Positions 50,626 through 59,444 of a stretch of DNA of 64,000 bases are shown piece after piece. The translations under genes were made by a program, and so were the position numbers. The notes beneath the pieces were generated by a model. It was not told the DNA's origin. It ran no database searches and saw only the letters and a program-made list of their open reading frames with translations. This stretch comes from Nitrososphaera sp. (GTDB lineage: Archaea; Thermoproteota; Nitrososphaeria; Nitrososphaerales; Nitrososphaeraceae). Positions within the stretch are counted from its first letter, which is position 1; the number at the start of each line of letters is the position of its first letter. The stretch is from positions 50,134-114,133 of the forward strand of contig JBDUUL010000009.1 of the NCBI GenBank assembly GCA_039938515.1. The letters run 5' to 3'.

Positions 50626-51439
50626 GACAGGAAACGCCAATACTGCGGATAACCGCCCGACGGTGTACTTTGTCGGCTCCGGCCCGGGAGACCCGGAGCT
50701 TATCACCTTGAAGGCAAAGAGGCTGGTCGAGCAGGCTGATGTTATCATTTATTCCGGCTCGCTCCTAAACCCGGAAATCCTAAAGTATGCCAGAAAGGAT
50801 GCGCAGCTCCACGACGCGGCTGTAATTGACAGGGAAAAAATATTTGAGATCCTGCGGGATTCAGCGCTGGCCGGAAAACTTGCCATCAGGTTTCACGACG
50901 GCGACCCGGCGCTCTTTAGCACGATAAGGGAGCAGATAGACAAACTGGAGCGCGAAGGGATCAGGTCTGTTGTCGTTCCGGGCGTGACTGCGATCCTGGG
51001 CGCGGCCGCGGCCATGAACCTCGAGCTGACCGTCCCGGGAATCACGCAGACTCTGATAATAAGCCGCGCTGAGCTCAGGACGCCGGTGCCAAAGCGAGAG
51101 TCAATAGCAGAGCTTGCCAAGCACGGCGCCACCATGGCCTTTTACCTCAGCGTCCACCTCATTGAAGATGTGGTCGCGGAGCTGCTAAAGGGCGGACAGT
51201 ACACGGAAAGCACCCCCGCTGCAGTTGTCTTCCGGGCCACATGGGACGATCAGAAGATAATCACTGGCACCCTTGGAGACATTGCAAGAAAGACAAAGGA
51301 CGCGAGAATTATCAAGACGGCGCTGATAATCGTGGGCGAGGCAATTTCCCCTGCAGGTTACGAATTCTCCAAGGTTTACGACCCGGGTTTTACGCATGGA
51401 TACCGGAGGGCCACGCCGAACAATTCTGTCAAAGACTAG
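50615..51439 (+). CDS. cbiF: precorrin-4/cobalt-precorrin-4 C11-methyltransferase
   Basis: 274 aa. Tetrapyrrole methylase: VYFVGSGPGDPELITLKAKR, VIIYSGSLLNPEILKYAR (the CbiF/CobM signature), RFHDGDPALFSTIREQIDKL, VVPGVTAILGAAAAMNLELT and VVFRATWDDQKIITGTLGDI. It adds the C11 methyl in cobalamin synthesis and follows CbiL by an 11-nt overlap, so the pair is translated together. Confidence 0.92.
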   Translation: MQLETGNANTADNRPTVYFVGSGPGDPELITLKAKRLVEQADVIIYSGSLLNPEILKYARKDAQLHDAAVIDREKIFEILRDSALAGKLAIRFHDGDPALFSTIREQIDKLEREGIRSVVVPGVTAILGAAAAMNLELTVPGITQTLIISRAELRTPVPKRESIAELAKHGATMAFYLSVHLIEDVVAELLKGGQYTESTPAAVVFRATWDDQKIITGTLGDIARKTKDARIIKTALIIVGEAISPAGYEFSKVYDPGFTHGYRRATPNNSVKD

Positions 51440-51492
51440 GAAAAAGAAGAGAGGGAAGGTAGTATATTGCCGTGCAGGTTACGGCCGCCGAG

Positions 51493-51708
51493 CTAGGGTC
51501 TCTTTGCCCACGCGCTCACCACAGCCGTGCTTATTCCTGCACCCGCAGCCCCGCTCACCGTTGCAAAGACAACGTTCTTGTCAATGATGATGTTGGGCCA
51601 GACGTATGCCAGAAAAGCGCCTAGCGAAGTGGACGCAAAGAAGGCAACGAACCCTATCGCGAATCCTACCGATCCGAACACTGCCAGTAAAGCTCCTCGT
51701 GATGCCAT
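51493..51708 (-). CDS. small membrane protein next to cdvB-like gene
   Basis: 71 aa. Two predicted helices (ALLAVFGSVGFAIGFVAFFA and NVVFATVSGAAGAGISTAVV) joined by LAYVWPNIIID, with a short basic end. It starts 12 nt after the CdvB-like gene on the same strand, so it is very likely cotranscribed and could be a membrane partner of it. Family not recognised. Confidence 0.6.
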   Translation of the reverse strand: MASRGALLAVFGSVGFAIGFVAFFASTSLGAFLAYVWPNIIIDKNVVFATVSGAAGAGISTAVVSAWAKRP

Positions 51709-51720
51709 GAGTATTACCCC

Positions 51721-52377
51721 TTATTGCTGGCTCTCCGCGCCAGTCTGCATTCCAAGGTCACCGATGCTGCTTGTCGACGGGAATTTGTCATGCACTTTCT
51801 GCTCTGCTACCGCAGAGGCTTCCATCATTATCTGGTCGATGTCAGAGCCGCCGCCAGTGTTGAGGTCTATTCCAGTGCCGCTGCCCTGCATCGATTCCAT
51901 CATGATGCCCGAAAGCAGGCTCTGCACGTTGTTGATTTCTGCGTCGGCGCCTGGAACAAATCTGCCAAGGCCACCCTTTATGCCCCTGATCGAGGCCATT
52001 GCGGGGCCCAGAGTAACCATCGCATCTCCCATGTCATGGATGGTGGAAAGCCTCATTGAAACCTGTTCAAGCGCCATCCTGGCCTGTCCTAGCGTCTTTG
52101 ACATCTTGCGGACCTCGGCCAGCTCGTTGGATAATACCTTTGCAGAGTCGGTGTCGTGTCTCTGCATCGAGTCCACTACGCGTCTAAATAGCGAGGCATC
52201 TCGCTCGTTTAGTTTGGTAACCATTGTGTCCAGCTTTGAAGTCTGAAGCTGGAGCTTGTTTATCGCAGTCTCAATCCTCGGCTTTAGAGGACCTTGAGGC
52301 CTTATCTGCTCCTTTAGCCTCTCGGAGGTGCTCCCGTAGTTCTGGGCGTTAGTCCAGTTTTTATCAAAACCAGTCAT
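51721..52377 (-). CDS. CdvB-like ESCRT-III (Snf7) protein
   Basis: 218 aa. Snf7-type core: RLKEQIRPQGPLKPRIETAI, NKLQLQTSKLDTMVTKLNER, DASLFRRVVDSMQRHDTDSA, ALEQVSMRLSTIHDMGDAMV, then an acidic tail with MESMQGSGTGID. Archaeal CdvB proteins polymerise at membranes for division or vesicle budding. No cdvA or cdvC (Vps4) is adjacent and no MIM2-type Pro-rich motif is obvious, so it looks like one of the accessory paralogues and not the main division CdvB. Confidence 0.88.
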   Translation of the reverse strand: MTGFDKNWTNAQNYGSTSERLKEQIRPQGPLKPRIETAINKLQLQTSKLDTMVTKLNERDASLFRRVVDSMQRHDTDSAKVLSNELAEVRKMSKTLGQARMALEQVSMRLSTIHDMGDAMVTLGPAMASIRGIKGGLGRFVPGADAEINNVQSLLSGIMMESMQGSGTGIDLNTGGGSDIDQIMMEASAVAEQKVHDKFPSTSSIGDLGMQTGAESQQ

Positions 52378-52450
52378 GCGAACACCTTCAGATGTTCGCT
52401 ATTAATTCCGGGTGTATAATCCAGTAAACCAGTTGCTTAGCTATTGGTAC

Positions 52451-52747
52451 TCATTGTCCGAGAGGCAAACGGAAAAGCTCCTTCTGCTTGACTGCACCCC
52501 AAGCCCCCATTCCCTGTCCCGTGCCCTTTTCATCAGTTATCTGGCTGACCACGATCTCTTTTGGTGCCATCGGAGGCCATATCATCGCAACGTACTCGCC
52601 CGGGCTTCCCGCCCTCTCAAGTGAGGCCATTTCCATGTTTTCCTTTGAAAACTTGGCTGACAGGGACTGCTTTATCGGCTCGATCAGCTGGCGCTGGCCG
52701 TGTACGATGAGATACACCTTTTTCGTTCGGTCGATTTCTGACAACAT
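52451..52747 (-). CDS. hypothetical protein, 98 aa
   Basis: ATG start. Strand-helix start (KKVYLIVHGQRQLIEPIKQS) followed by MEMASLERAGSPGEYVAMIW and PKEIVVSQITDEKG, a small alpha/beta protein. The first lines resemble thaumarchaeal proteins of unknown function. Same strand as the CdvB-like gene, 73 nt upstream, so possibly the same transcript. Confidence 0.5.
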   Translation of the reverse strand: MLSEIDRTKKVYLIVHGQRQLIEPIKQSLSAKFSKENMEMASLERAGSPGEYVAMIWPPMAPKEIVVSQITDEKGTGQGMGAWGAVKQKELFRLPLGQ

Positions 52748-52841
52748 ATGTCCGGAATCCTTGCGAACGTTAAATGTGTATCCTGCAGAGAAAAAACACT
52801 CGAAAGTTTGAGAACCGTTGCCTGCCTGCTGACAGGACTTG

Positions 52842-52853
52842 TTTATTTATATT
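52842..52853 (+). promoter_or_regulatory. TATA box of the racemase-like gene
   Basis: tttatttatatt is centred about 30 nt before the GTG at 52878. It overlaps the first codons of a longer reading frame, so it argues for the GTG as start. Confidence 0.55.
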
Positions 52854-52877
52854 GGCAGTGCGAAGCTCAAGTTCCAA

Positions 52878-53678
52878 GTGACCAATAACCCTGTTGCCGT
52901 GTTCGACTCTGGAATAGGCTCGTTATCAATCATCCGTGAGCTAAAGCGCGAGATCCCTTACGAGGATTTGCTGTACTTTGCAGACAGGGTCCACTTTCCG
53001 TATGGCAGCAAGTCCCATGCCGAACTTCGGCAGATAATCTCAAACACGATAATCTATCTCCAGCGCTACAAGCCCAAGCTCATAGTTGTGGCTTCAAACA
53101 CCCCCTCGGTTCAGGTGCTTGAAGAGATAAGAAAGATTACTCCGGACGTCCCGCTGATAGGCGTTCGCCCGCCTCTGAAAGAGGCAGTGAGGCTCACAAA
53201 AAAGAAGCATATCGGAATAATGGCAACCGAGGGCACCATAAGAAGTCGGGAGCTTGAGAACCAGATACACCGCGAGGTCCCGCAGCACATCCTTGTTACG
53301 AAATTCAACGCATCGCCTATAGTTGAACTTATTGAAAACGGCGTCCATCTTGAAAATGAGAAGAGGACGTTTGATGTCATAAGCAGGGTGCTTGGAGACG
53401 ATGTGGATCAGATGCTTGACGTGATAACGCTCTCGAGCACTCATCTTCCCTTTGTCAAGCGGTATCTTGCTGCACTTTTGCCCAACGTAAGGTTTGTTGA
53501 TCCCGCCCAGACGGTTGCAAAGGACGTGAGGAAATTCCTGTCATTCAACAGGATGGCCAAAAAGCGCGGTACCGGCAGGCTGCAAATTCTAGTATCAGAT
53601 GGCAAGCGCGAGTTTGAGAAATCAATCCGCAACATGGGAATCCGCGAGCCTGTTTCCGAGGTGTTTCTCACTTTCTGA
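52878..53678 (+). CDS. glutamate/aspartate racemase-family protein with Cys-to-Ser active site
   Basis: 266 aa from GTG (MTNNPVAVFDSGIGSLSIIR). The family match is strong: FDSGIGSLS, YFADRVHFPYGSKSH, the VASNTPSV motif, FDVISRVLGDDVDQ and LSSTHLP. In MurI these motifs read A-C-N-T and G-C-T-H, with both Cys catalytic. Here both are Ser (Ser73, Ser187), so standard racemisation is unlikely. No peptidoglycan is known in Thaumarchaeota. The protein may have another activity or bind a ligand. The next gene, a cis-prenyltransferase, starts about 110 nt downstream on the same strand. Confidence 0.85.
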   Translation: MTNNPVAVFDSGIGSLSIIRELKREIPYEDLLYFADRVHFPYGSKSHAELRQIISNTIIYLQRYKPKLIVVASNTPSVQVLEEIRKITPDVPLIGVRPPLKEAVRLTKKKHIGIMATEGTIRSRELENQIHREVPQHILVTKFNASPIVELIENGVHLENEKRTFDVISRVLGDDVDQMLDVITLSSTHLPFVKRYLAALLPNVRFVDPAQTVAKDVRKFLSFNRMAKKRGTGRLQILVSDGKREFEKSIRNMGIREPVSEVFLTF

Positions 53679-53787
53679 AATTTTCCAGAGCGGGCTAACT
53701 AGAAAATTTCAATAGAGTGGAAGGTCTGTCTCCACAGCATCTCATATATAATAGAACAGGTTATCTTTTTCCAACGCGGTTCTAGAC

Positions 53788-54612
53788 ATGGGCATTTCTG
53801 CTTATCAGATTGACAGGGGAGGCAAGGCCATCGCAGAAACGCTTCTTCAGGTAAGCGGCATATACTCCGTCTACGAGCGCCACCTGGAATCAAAGATTGT
53901 CAAGTCGCCTCTCCCGAACCATGTCGCAATCGTGCTGGACGGCAACCGAAGATGGGCCAAGTACCACCTGCTTGAGACAGGAAAGGGCCACTTTCACGGG
54001 GCTGACAAGGCAGAGGAGCTTCTGAACTGGATCCACGACATTGGGATCAGAATAACGACTCTCTACGTTCTTTCGACTGAGAACCTTGACAGGAAGGATT
54101 CAGAACTTGACAACATTTACCGGCTTCTCGAGGTCAAGCTCCAGCGCCTTTACGACGACCCCAGAATTCACAAGAGGCAGATGAAGATAAAGGCCATAGG
54201 AGATACAAAACTCTTGCCGGAAAAAATCAGGCAGATACTGTCAAAACTGGAGGAGGAAACCGCGGAGTATGACAGGATGTTTCTCAATATTGCCATAGCC
54301 TATGGCGGCCAGAAGGAGCTTATCGAGGCAATCAGAAAAATAGCAAGGATGGCAAAGGAGGGTGAAATTGAGGTGGAGGAAATTGACGAGAAGACTATAG
54401 AATCCTGCCTCTATACCTCGCACCTGCCGCAGCCCGAGCCGGATCTGATTCTGCGAACCTCAGGTGAGAAGAGGCTAAGCGGGTTTCTGATATGGCAGAG
54501 CGCCTACAGTGAGCTAATGTTCATGGACGTTTTCTGGCCGGAATTTCGAAAAATCGACCTGATGCGCGCCATTAGGACATATCAGCAAAGAGTCAGAAGG
54601 TATGGCAAGTAG
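53788..54612 (+). CDS. cis-prenyltransferase (UppS-like)
   Basis: 274 aa. Typical di-trans,poly-cis-polyprenyl synthase: HVAIVLDGNRRWAKYHLLET with catalytic Asp near 52, GHFHGADKAEELLNW, LYVLSTENLDRKDSELDN, NIAIAYGGQKELIEAI and PDLILRTSGEKRLSGFLIWQ, SELMFMDVFWPEF. The product in archaea is the dolichol-type lipid carrier for N-glycosylation, which fits the many sequon-rich surface proteins in this window. TATA-like atataata lies at about 53745-53752. A 39-residue N-terminal extension precedes the catalytic core. Confidence 0.95.
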   Translation: MGISAYQIDRGGKAIAETLLQVSGIYSVYERHLESKIVKSPLPNHVAIVLDGNRRWAKYHLLETGKGHFHGADKAEELLNWIHDIGIRITTLYVLSTENLDRKDSELDNIYRLLEVKLQRLYDDPRIHKRQMKIKAIGDTKLLPEKIRQILSKLEEETAEYDRMFLNIAIAYGGQKELIEAIRKIARMAKEGEIEVEEIDEKTIESCLYTSHLPQPEPDLILRTSGEKRLSGFLIWQSAYSELMFMDVFWPEFRKIDLMRAIRTYQQRVRRYGK

Positions 54613-54614
54613 CG

Positions 54615-54827
54615 CTAGCGTGCCCTGAGACGAGCTTTTAGTTTCGTGTTGTGAGGTCTGCTGCGAAGCATCCTCCCGCAGCACGGGCACCGGGCTCCGT
54701 CCCACTTGAGGAACACCTCGCATTCGTTGCACCGCTTGTGGCCGTTAAAGTAGTGGCTCTCATGCTCATGCCTTGTTGCCTTGAAGTTTGAGCAAACGCT
54801 TCTGCAGTGCATCGCGTAGGGTTCCAT
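54615..54827 (-). CDS. small zinc-ribbon protein, 70 aa
   Basis: Cys and His are dense: MHCRSVCSNF, HEHESHYFNGH, RCNECEVF and ARCPCCGRML form up to two zinc sites, and the end is basic (RPHNTKLKARLRAR). The knuckle pair C-N-E-C and C-P-C-C is a clear zinc ribbon. It ends 2 nt past the uppS stop, convergent. Possibly an RNA- or DNA-binding regulator; the function is unknown. Confidence 0.65.
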   Translation of the reverse strand: MEPYAMHCRSVCSNFKATRHEHESHYFNGHKRCNECEVFLKWDGARCPCCGRMLRSRPHNTKLKARLRAR

Positions 54828-54907
54828 TACCGACCAACATCTATTTCACCTTTCGTACTGACCGTCTCAACGGATGCAATGTCCGTGATGCCCTCTGAGA
54901 GCGAGAG

Positions 54908-55723
54908 TCAGGCTCTCAGTCTTGGGAAGGGCGGAGTCTTTCGCTTGTGGGCGCTTGACAGTACCATACCCGTGATTTTGTCAATGGTATTGCTATCGAT
55001 GCCAAGCTTTCTTGAAATTTTGTTTTTGTCCATTTTCTTGTCAACTAGAAGGTAAAGGACCGAGTCGATTGTCTCGTAATCTATTCCAATTTCCTCCTCG
55101 GCCAGCTGATTTTGCCAGAGCCTCGGGCTGCTTTTTTTCTGAAGTATCTCATCGGGGACTTTCAGAAACTTTCCCAGCGCGCGCACCTGTGACTTGTAGA
55201 GAGACGCGATTGGCTCAATGTCAGCTGCTCCGTCGCCGTACTTTGTAAAATAGCCTATGAGAAGCTCGCTCTTGTCTGTTGTCCCCGCGACTAGCATTTT
55301 GTTTACGGCGGCATAGTAGTACAGGACAGACATCCTGATTCTCGAGGTCAGGTTACCTAGCGGCTTGTTGTCGCTTGAGCCCGGTAGCGCCGACTGGAAC
55401 TCCGAAACGATGTCCTCGAGTCGTGGAGTGTCGTACCTGATTCCAAGGGAACGTGCGAGTCCTGCCGCATCATTGATGTCCTGTTCAGGTGTGGCAGCCG
55501 CCGGCATGATAAGGCCGTAGACTCGGTCCGCGCCTATCGCTCTAACGCAAATCGTGGCAACGGCAGACGAGTCGAGGCCGCCGCTCAAACCAACTACAAC
55601 CCCGCCTGAATTGGACGATGCGATGTATCTTTTGACAAAGCCGGCCAGACTTGAGGCGATGCGGCTGTAATCCTGTCGTAGCAGTGAATCAAGAACGGCA
55701 GCGCCGGAAGAGATCCGCGTCAT
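54908..55723 (-). CDS. nadE: NAD(+) synthetase, ammonia-dependent
   Basis: 271 aa from ATG at 55723, chosen for aaggagaggg upstream; a TTG at 55765 would add 14 residues. NadE domain: VVVGLSGGLDSSAVATICVR with the pyrophosphatase P-loop SGGLDSS, IMPAAATPEQDINDAAGLA, MVAGTTDKSELLIGYFTKYG and PIASLYKSQVRAL. It forms NAD from deamido-NAD and ammonia. No glutaminase (nitrilase) domain is fused, as expected for the archaeal type. Confidence 0.95.
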   Translation of the reverse strand: MTRISSGAAVLDSLLRQDYSRIASSLAGFVKRYIASSNSGGVVVGLSGGLDSSAVATICVRAIGADRVYGLIMPAAATPEQDINDAAGLARSLGIRYDTPRLEDIVSEFQSALPGSSDNKPLGNLTSRIRMSVLYYYAAVNKMLVAGTTDKSELLIGYFTKYGDGAADIEPIASLYKSQVRALGKFLKVPDEILQKKSSPRLWQNQLAEEEIGIDYETIDSVLYLLVDKKMDKNKISRKLGIDSNTIDKITGMVLSSAHKRKTPPFPRLRA

Positions 55724-55862
55724 CCAAGCCCTCTCCTTTTCAAAAGAACACAAAGATTCGTTCAATAATAATGAATTGCCGAAAACCCGAGCCGCTGGTC
55801 CTCTGCCTCTTTAATTTCGTGCTTTAGCTATTTGTTAAATATTAGCTCCGTTATAAGCCTCT

Positions 55863-56663
55863 GTGACACGCAGGCTAGGCTCGTTCTCTTTTGATGTCAT
55901 ATCACGGATGCTTGGAGTCCTGAGCAGGGGAGAGGAAATGAGAATTACAAACCTGGCGATCGAGACGAGAATGAGCTACTATGGCTGCATACGGTATGTG
56001 AGCCTCCTTGAGGCGCTTGGTTGGATAACGCGGTCGAAAATCAAGGCGCACATACAGAATGAAAACAGATCCGACTTTTCGCACAGCGCGATCTCGATCT
56101 CAGATTCTGGCCTTGAGGCCCTGGGCAGAATTGCGCCAATCGCCTCGCAGGCAATCAAAACGCCTCGAGTGGTTCCTAAGCGTCTGAGACCATCAAGGCC
56201 GCTGGCAGAGCTTGACGCTGTGCGTCCAGAAGTGGTTTTCAACGAGGCACCGGGCGAGAAAGGCATCCCGGCGGCTCAAATCGGCCCTCAAAAGAGGTCA
56301 CTCAGGCTATTACTGGTAGACGACGAGGAAGACGTATTATTCACCTACGAATCGGTGCTAAAGTCACGCGGCCACCAAGTTGACGCTTTTGTGGATTCGG
56401 CGACCGCACTTTCAAACTATGCCCAGAAGGGTCCTGGGAGTTACGACGTCGTCCTGCTGGACATCCGGATGCCAAAGATAAACGGGGTCCAGCTGTTCCG
56501 CTCAATAAGAGCAATTGATTCTGAAGCAAGAATAGTTTTCCTCACGTCCCTTGACCTGTCGCCGGAGCTTAGCAGCGTGACTGAACAGCTCGGTGCTAAT
56601 CACCTTATCCGAAAGCCGGTCACAAACGACGAGTTTTTGAAAGAAATCGAGACCTTTGTCTGA
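55863..56663 (+). CDS. response regulator with N-terminal winged helix and C-terminal receiver
   Basis: 266 aa from GTG. Residues about 1-90 are an archaeal winged-helix domain (FDVISRMLGVLSRGEEMRIT, NLAIETRMSYYGCIRYVSLL, ISISDSGLEALGRIA). After a Pro-rich linker the receiver domain occupies about 140-266: LLLVDDEEDVLFTYESVLKS, VVLLDIRMPKINGVQLFRSI with the phosphoacceptor Asp200, IVFLTSLD and IRKPVTNDEF. This is the reverse of the usual receiver-first order. It faces the histidine kinase gene, with 64 nt between stops, and they are likely partners. Confidence 0.9.
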   Translation: MTRRLGSFSFDVISRMLGVLSRGEEMRITNLAIETRMSYYGCIRYVSLLEALGWITRSKIKAHIQNENRSDFSHSAISISDSGLEALGRIAPIASQAIKTPRVVPKRLRPSRPLAELDAVRPEVVFNEAPGEKGIPAAQIGPQKRSLRLLLVDDEEDVLFTYESVLKSRGHQVDAFVDSATALSNYAQKGPGSYDVVLLDIRMPKINGVQLFRSIRAIDSEARIVFLTSLDLSPELSSVTEQLGANHLIRKPVTNDEFLKEIETFV

Positions 56664-56727
56664 GTAGCATTATTCCGTTATCAGTTACCTATCCTGCAGG
56701 ACTCGATGTACGCAAATTCGGATGGGT

Positions 56728-59409
56728 CTACTGAATCTTCAGCGGGAGAGTGAAGCAAAAGGTCGCACCGTGTTCATTGGCACCAGGTACGCTCGGAGAT
56801 TTGTTTTCAAGCCAGATTTCCCCTCCATGCGCCTCGATAATTTTTTTGCAGATGTACAGCCCGAGCCCCATGCCTTTTTCAGAGTCTGACGCGAACTTGT
56901 CAAAAAGCCTTTGCTGGATCTCTTTGCTGACTCCAGTTCCGTCGTCGGAGATCGAAATTAACGCATACTCTTGGCCAGCATTCCTGACACCGCCGCGGGT
57001 GGTCATTTCAGCTCCCTGCCTTTCAGTCTCGCTTGTTTTGCCTCCGACCCTTTCAATTGCAACTTCAATGGTCCCGCTGTCTCCAGTAAACTTGACTGCG
57101 TTTGAAAGCAAATTCTCTATCACCTGACCTATTCGCTCAGGATCTATTGTCGCAAGCAGCGGACTTGCATCCATAGATCTAAAGCGGATGAACTTCTTGC
57201 TCCCGGGCGCGAGGTTCTGGGCGTTGTTGTACCGCTCCATTATGCGCTGCGCCACCCAGAATATGTCGGTCTCTACCTTTTGCAGGTGAAGGTTACCGCT
57301 TTCTATTCTGGTGATGTCGAGCACTTCTTCAGATAAAGTCAGCAATCGCCTTGCATTTCTTAGCACTATGTCAAGTATCTTTTTTTGCTCCGGCGCGACG
57401 GTCTTTGAGTCCTGCAGGAGCTCAGTCAGCCCGATTATCGGCTGGATGGGATTTCGCAGTTCATGTGCCGCGATATCAATAAAGTCCTTCATCGCCTTGT
57501 CATTTTCCTCCAGCTGAGCATTTGCCGAGCGCAGGTTCTCGGCAAGCTCGGTCGCATTCCACAGCTGATCGAAAATAACGGCATAGGACTGCGCCAATCC
57601 TTTTAGGTTGGAATAGGTTGCAAGCCCGCCGGCATCGAACGGACTTGGCAGCGAGTCGTCGACAAGCTCCCAGCTCATGAACTCCTTTCTATCCGACACC
57701 AGGATCGTAATGCGGCTGCTCAGATTGCCTTCTGAGATCTTGATGTCGATACCCGGTGTCAGGTCTTCCATTTTGCGCTTTGTTTCCTCAGCCCCCGGTG
57801 AAAAAGGCACCAGCATCCGGAGTTTAGCGCCGTTTGCAATTGCGTCCCTGTAAAAGGAAGAGTTTTCAGGAGTAGCTGCAAACTGGAGCGTGCCTGCTGT
57901 CGCCCACAGCACGAGGAGCTCGTGTTTTGTCTGGGACATTATCTTTTGCGCAAGAGCGATAGAGACCCGGGTATCAGGGATAAGCTCTGTTTTCTCGGGC
58001 AGGCGGCCTTCCTGGATTTGCTGTATCTTCCTCGGAGCGTCCATGCCCTTGCTCCAGAGGCTGTCAAAGAAGTTCTGCTGGTGTTCGACGAAGGGCTTTA
58101 TGTTGCTAAAGATCACCTTTGGCAGGCTGCTGTTGGCGTAAGACGCGGACGCTTCATACCATACATCCGTCACTGCAAAATCACCCTTGACTACCTCAAG
58201 GTGGCGAAGCTCTGCAAATTCCATTATCCTCCTGCAAAAGACTAGATTTTCATTATTGATTTCCGTGAGTATCCGGAGTTTAATTCCCCGCCTCGAAAGC
58301 CCTTCAAGGCCCTTCATGACATCGAGGGAAGCCGCCAGGGCCTTGACAGAACCGGGGTCGAGGCAGGCGTCGAAATGGTTGCGTATTTGGTCGTATGAAG
58401 CAAGGACGTTCTTTAGAATCGCCTTGCCGCCTTCCCACACTTCTGTCCGCTCTCGCTCCAGGCCGCTCTCAAGCTCTAGAAACCTCAACTCGCAGTCAAT
58501 CGATTTTTCCCATAGCTGATTGAAGAGGTACTGCTGCTGCTTGACAAGCCCCGGTGAGTTCGTAATTACCGAATGGGCTTGAGACCTCTCGGGGTTCTCG
58601 CTGGAATTGGATGCCAAAAAATTGGAGTCCGATATCAAAAAGTATCCTTTCAGTCCGTCAACGTGACGCAGCTCTGAAAACTCCCGAATTTTTCTACAGT
58701 CTGCAATGTTGTCTCGGGTGATTTCGACAATATGCCGGATTCTTATCCCCCTGTCGCGAAGCTGCCCGAGCCGGGCCTGGGCGTCAGGTGACGCGGCAAA
58801 ATTAGACGGTCCGAATCTGTCCTGGCAAATATCGACCGAGTTTTTAGTCGCGCCGAGGGCCTCGTGAACCTTTCTAGAAATTTCCCTGCGAGAATAGACA
58901 ACCTCGGTCCTTTCCGGTTCTACACCGTGCTCAACCTTTTGAATAAAAACCTCGGCAGGGATGGCCCTTTCCCAAAGGGTTTCAAAAAAGAATTTCTGCT
59001 GATGGACAAACTGTGGCAGGTTGCATGCGATGACCTTTGAAAGCGAGCCATCCTGAGCCTCTGAGATGCAGACATAGTCCATTCCGTCGGCAACCGCAAA
59101 AATGGAACAGTTTGGCTCCGCATGCCTGACCTCGGCAATCCTCATAAATTCCCGGACCCTGTCGATGTTTTGCGGAGCAATTTCAGTAATGAAGCGGATC
59201 TTTACGCCGCGTCTGGCCAGGTCCAAAAAGGCTTCCCATATGGGACCGCTTGCCATTAATACAGTCGTGCCGGTCATGTCCGTGCAAATGTCAATATTGT
59301 TCCGGACTGCGAGGATGAGGGAATGAATCCTGCTGCTCGGCTGAGAAGCATCGTCCCAAACCTCAATGACATCGCGGCTGGAGATTATCGTCACGCGTAG
59401 ACTTGCCAC
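56728..59409 (-). CDS. histidine kinase with four tandem N-terminal sensor modules
   Basis: 893 aa, no membrane helix, so cytoplasmic. Residues about 5-160, 165-315, 320-470 and 475-625 are four copies of one module: a helix, D-I-C or similar near the start, L-x2-R-G-I/V-K/R-I/L-R-x-I/L-T/V-E-I and A/S-E-L/V-R-H, then F-V-x-Q-Q-x-F-F-x2-L-W. The fourth is the most diverged. The layout resembles sensor regions of thaumarchaeal kinases and PLD/TrmB-like ligand domains. Residues 630-893 hold the dimerisation His649 (FIDIAAHELRNPIQP) and the ATPase boxes NLLSNAVKF, DDGTGV and GMGLGLYICKKI. Confidence 0.93.
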   Translation of the reverse strand: MASLRVTIISSRDVIEVWDDASQPSSRIHSLILAVRNNIDICTDMTGTTVLMASGPIWEAFLDLARRGVKIRFITEIAPQNIDRVREFMRIAEVRHAEPNCSIFAVADGMDYVCISEAQDGSLSKVIACNLPQFVHQQKFFFETLWERAIPAEVFIQKVEHGVEPERTEVVYSRREISRKVHEALGATKNSVDICQDRFGPSNFAASPDAQARLGQLRDRGIRIRHIVEITRDNIADCRKIREFSELRHVDGLKGYFLISDSNFLASNSSENPERSQAHSVITNSPGLVKQQQYLFNQLWEKSIDCELRFLELESGLERERTEVWEGGKAILKNVLASYDQIRNHFDACLDPGSVKALAASLDVMKGLEGLSRRGIKLRILTEINNENLVFCRRIMEFAELRHLEVVKGDFAVTDVWYEASASYANSSLPKVIFSNIKPFVEHQQNFFDSLWSKGMDAPRKIQQIQEGRLPEKTELIPDTRVSIALAQKIMSQTKHELLVLWATAGTLQFAATPENSSFYRDAIANGAKLRMLVPFSPGAEETKRKMEDLTPGIDIKISEGNLSSRITILVSDRKEFMSWELVDDSLPSPFDAGGLATYSNLKGLAQSYAVIFDQLWNATELAENLRSANAQLEENDKAMKDFIDIAAHELRNPIQPIIGLTELLQDSKTVAPEQKKILDIVLRNARRLLTLSEEVLDITRIESGNLHLQKVETDIFWVAQRIMERYNNAQNLAPGSKKFIRFRSMDASPLLATIDPERIGQVIENLLSNAVKFTGDSGTIEVAIERVGGKTSETERQGAEMTTRGGVRNAGQEYALISISDDGTGVSKEIQQRLFDKFASDSEKGMGLGLYICKKIIEAHGGEIWLENKSPSVPGANEHGATFCFTLPLKIQ

Positions 59410-59444
59410 ATCTTAATCAGAAATCATATTAAAAAGGTATTTGC

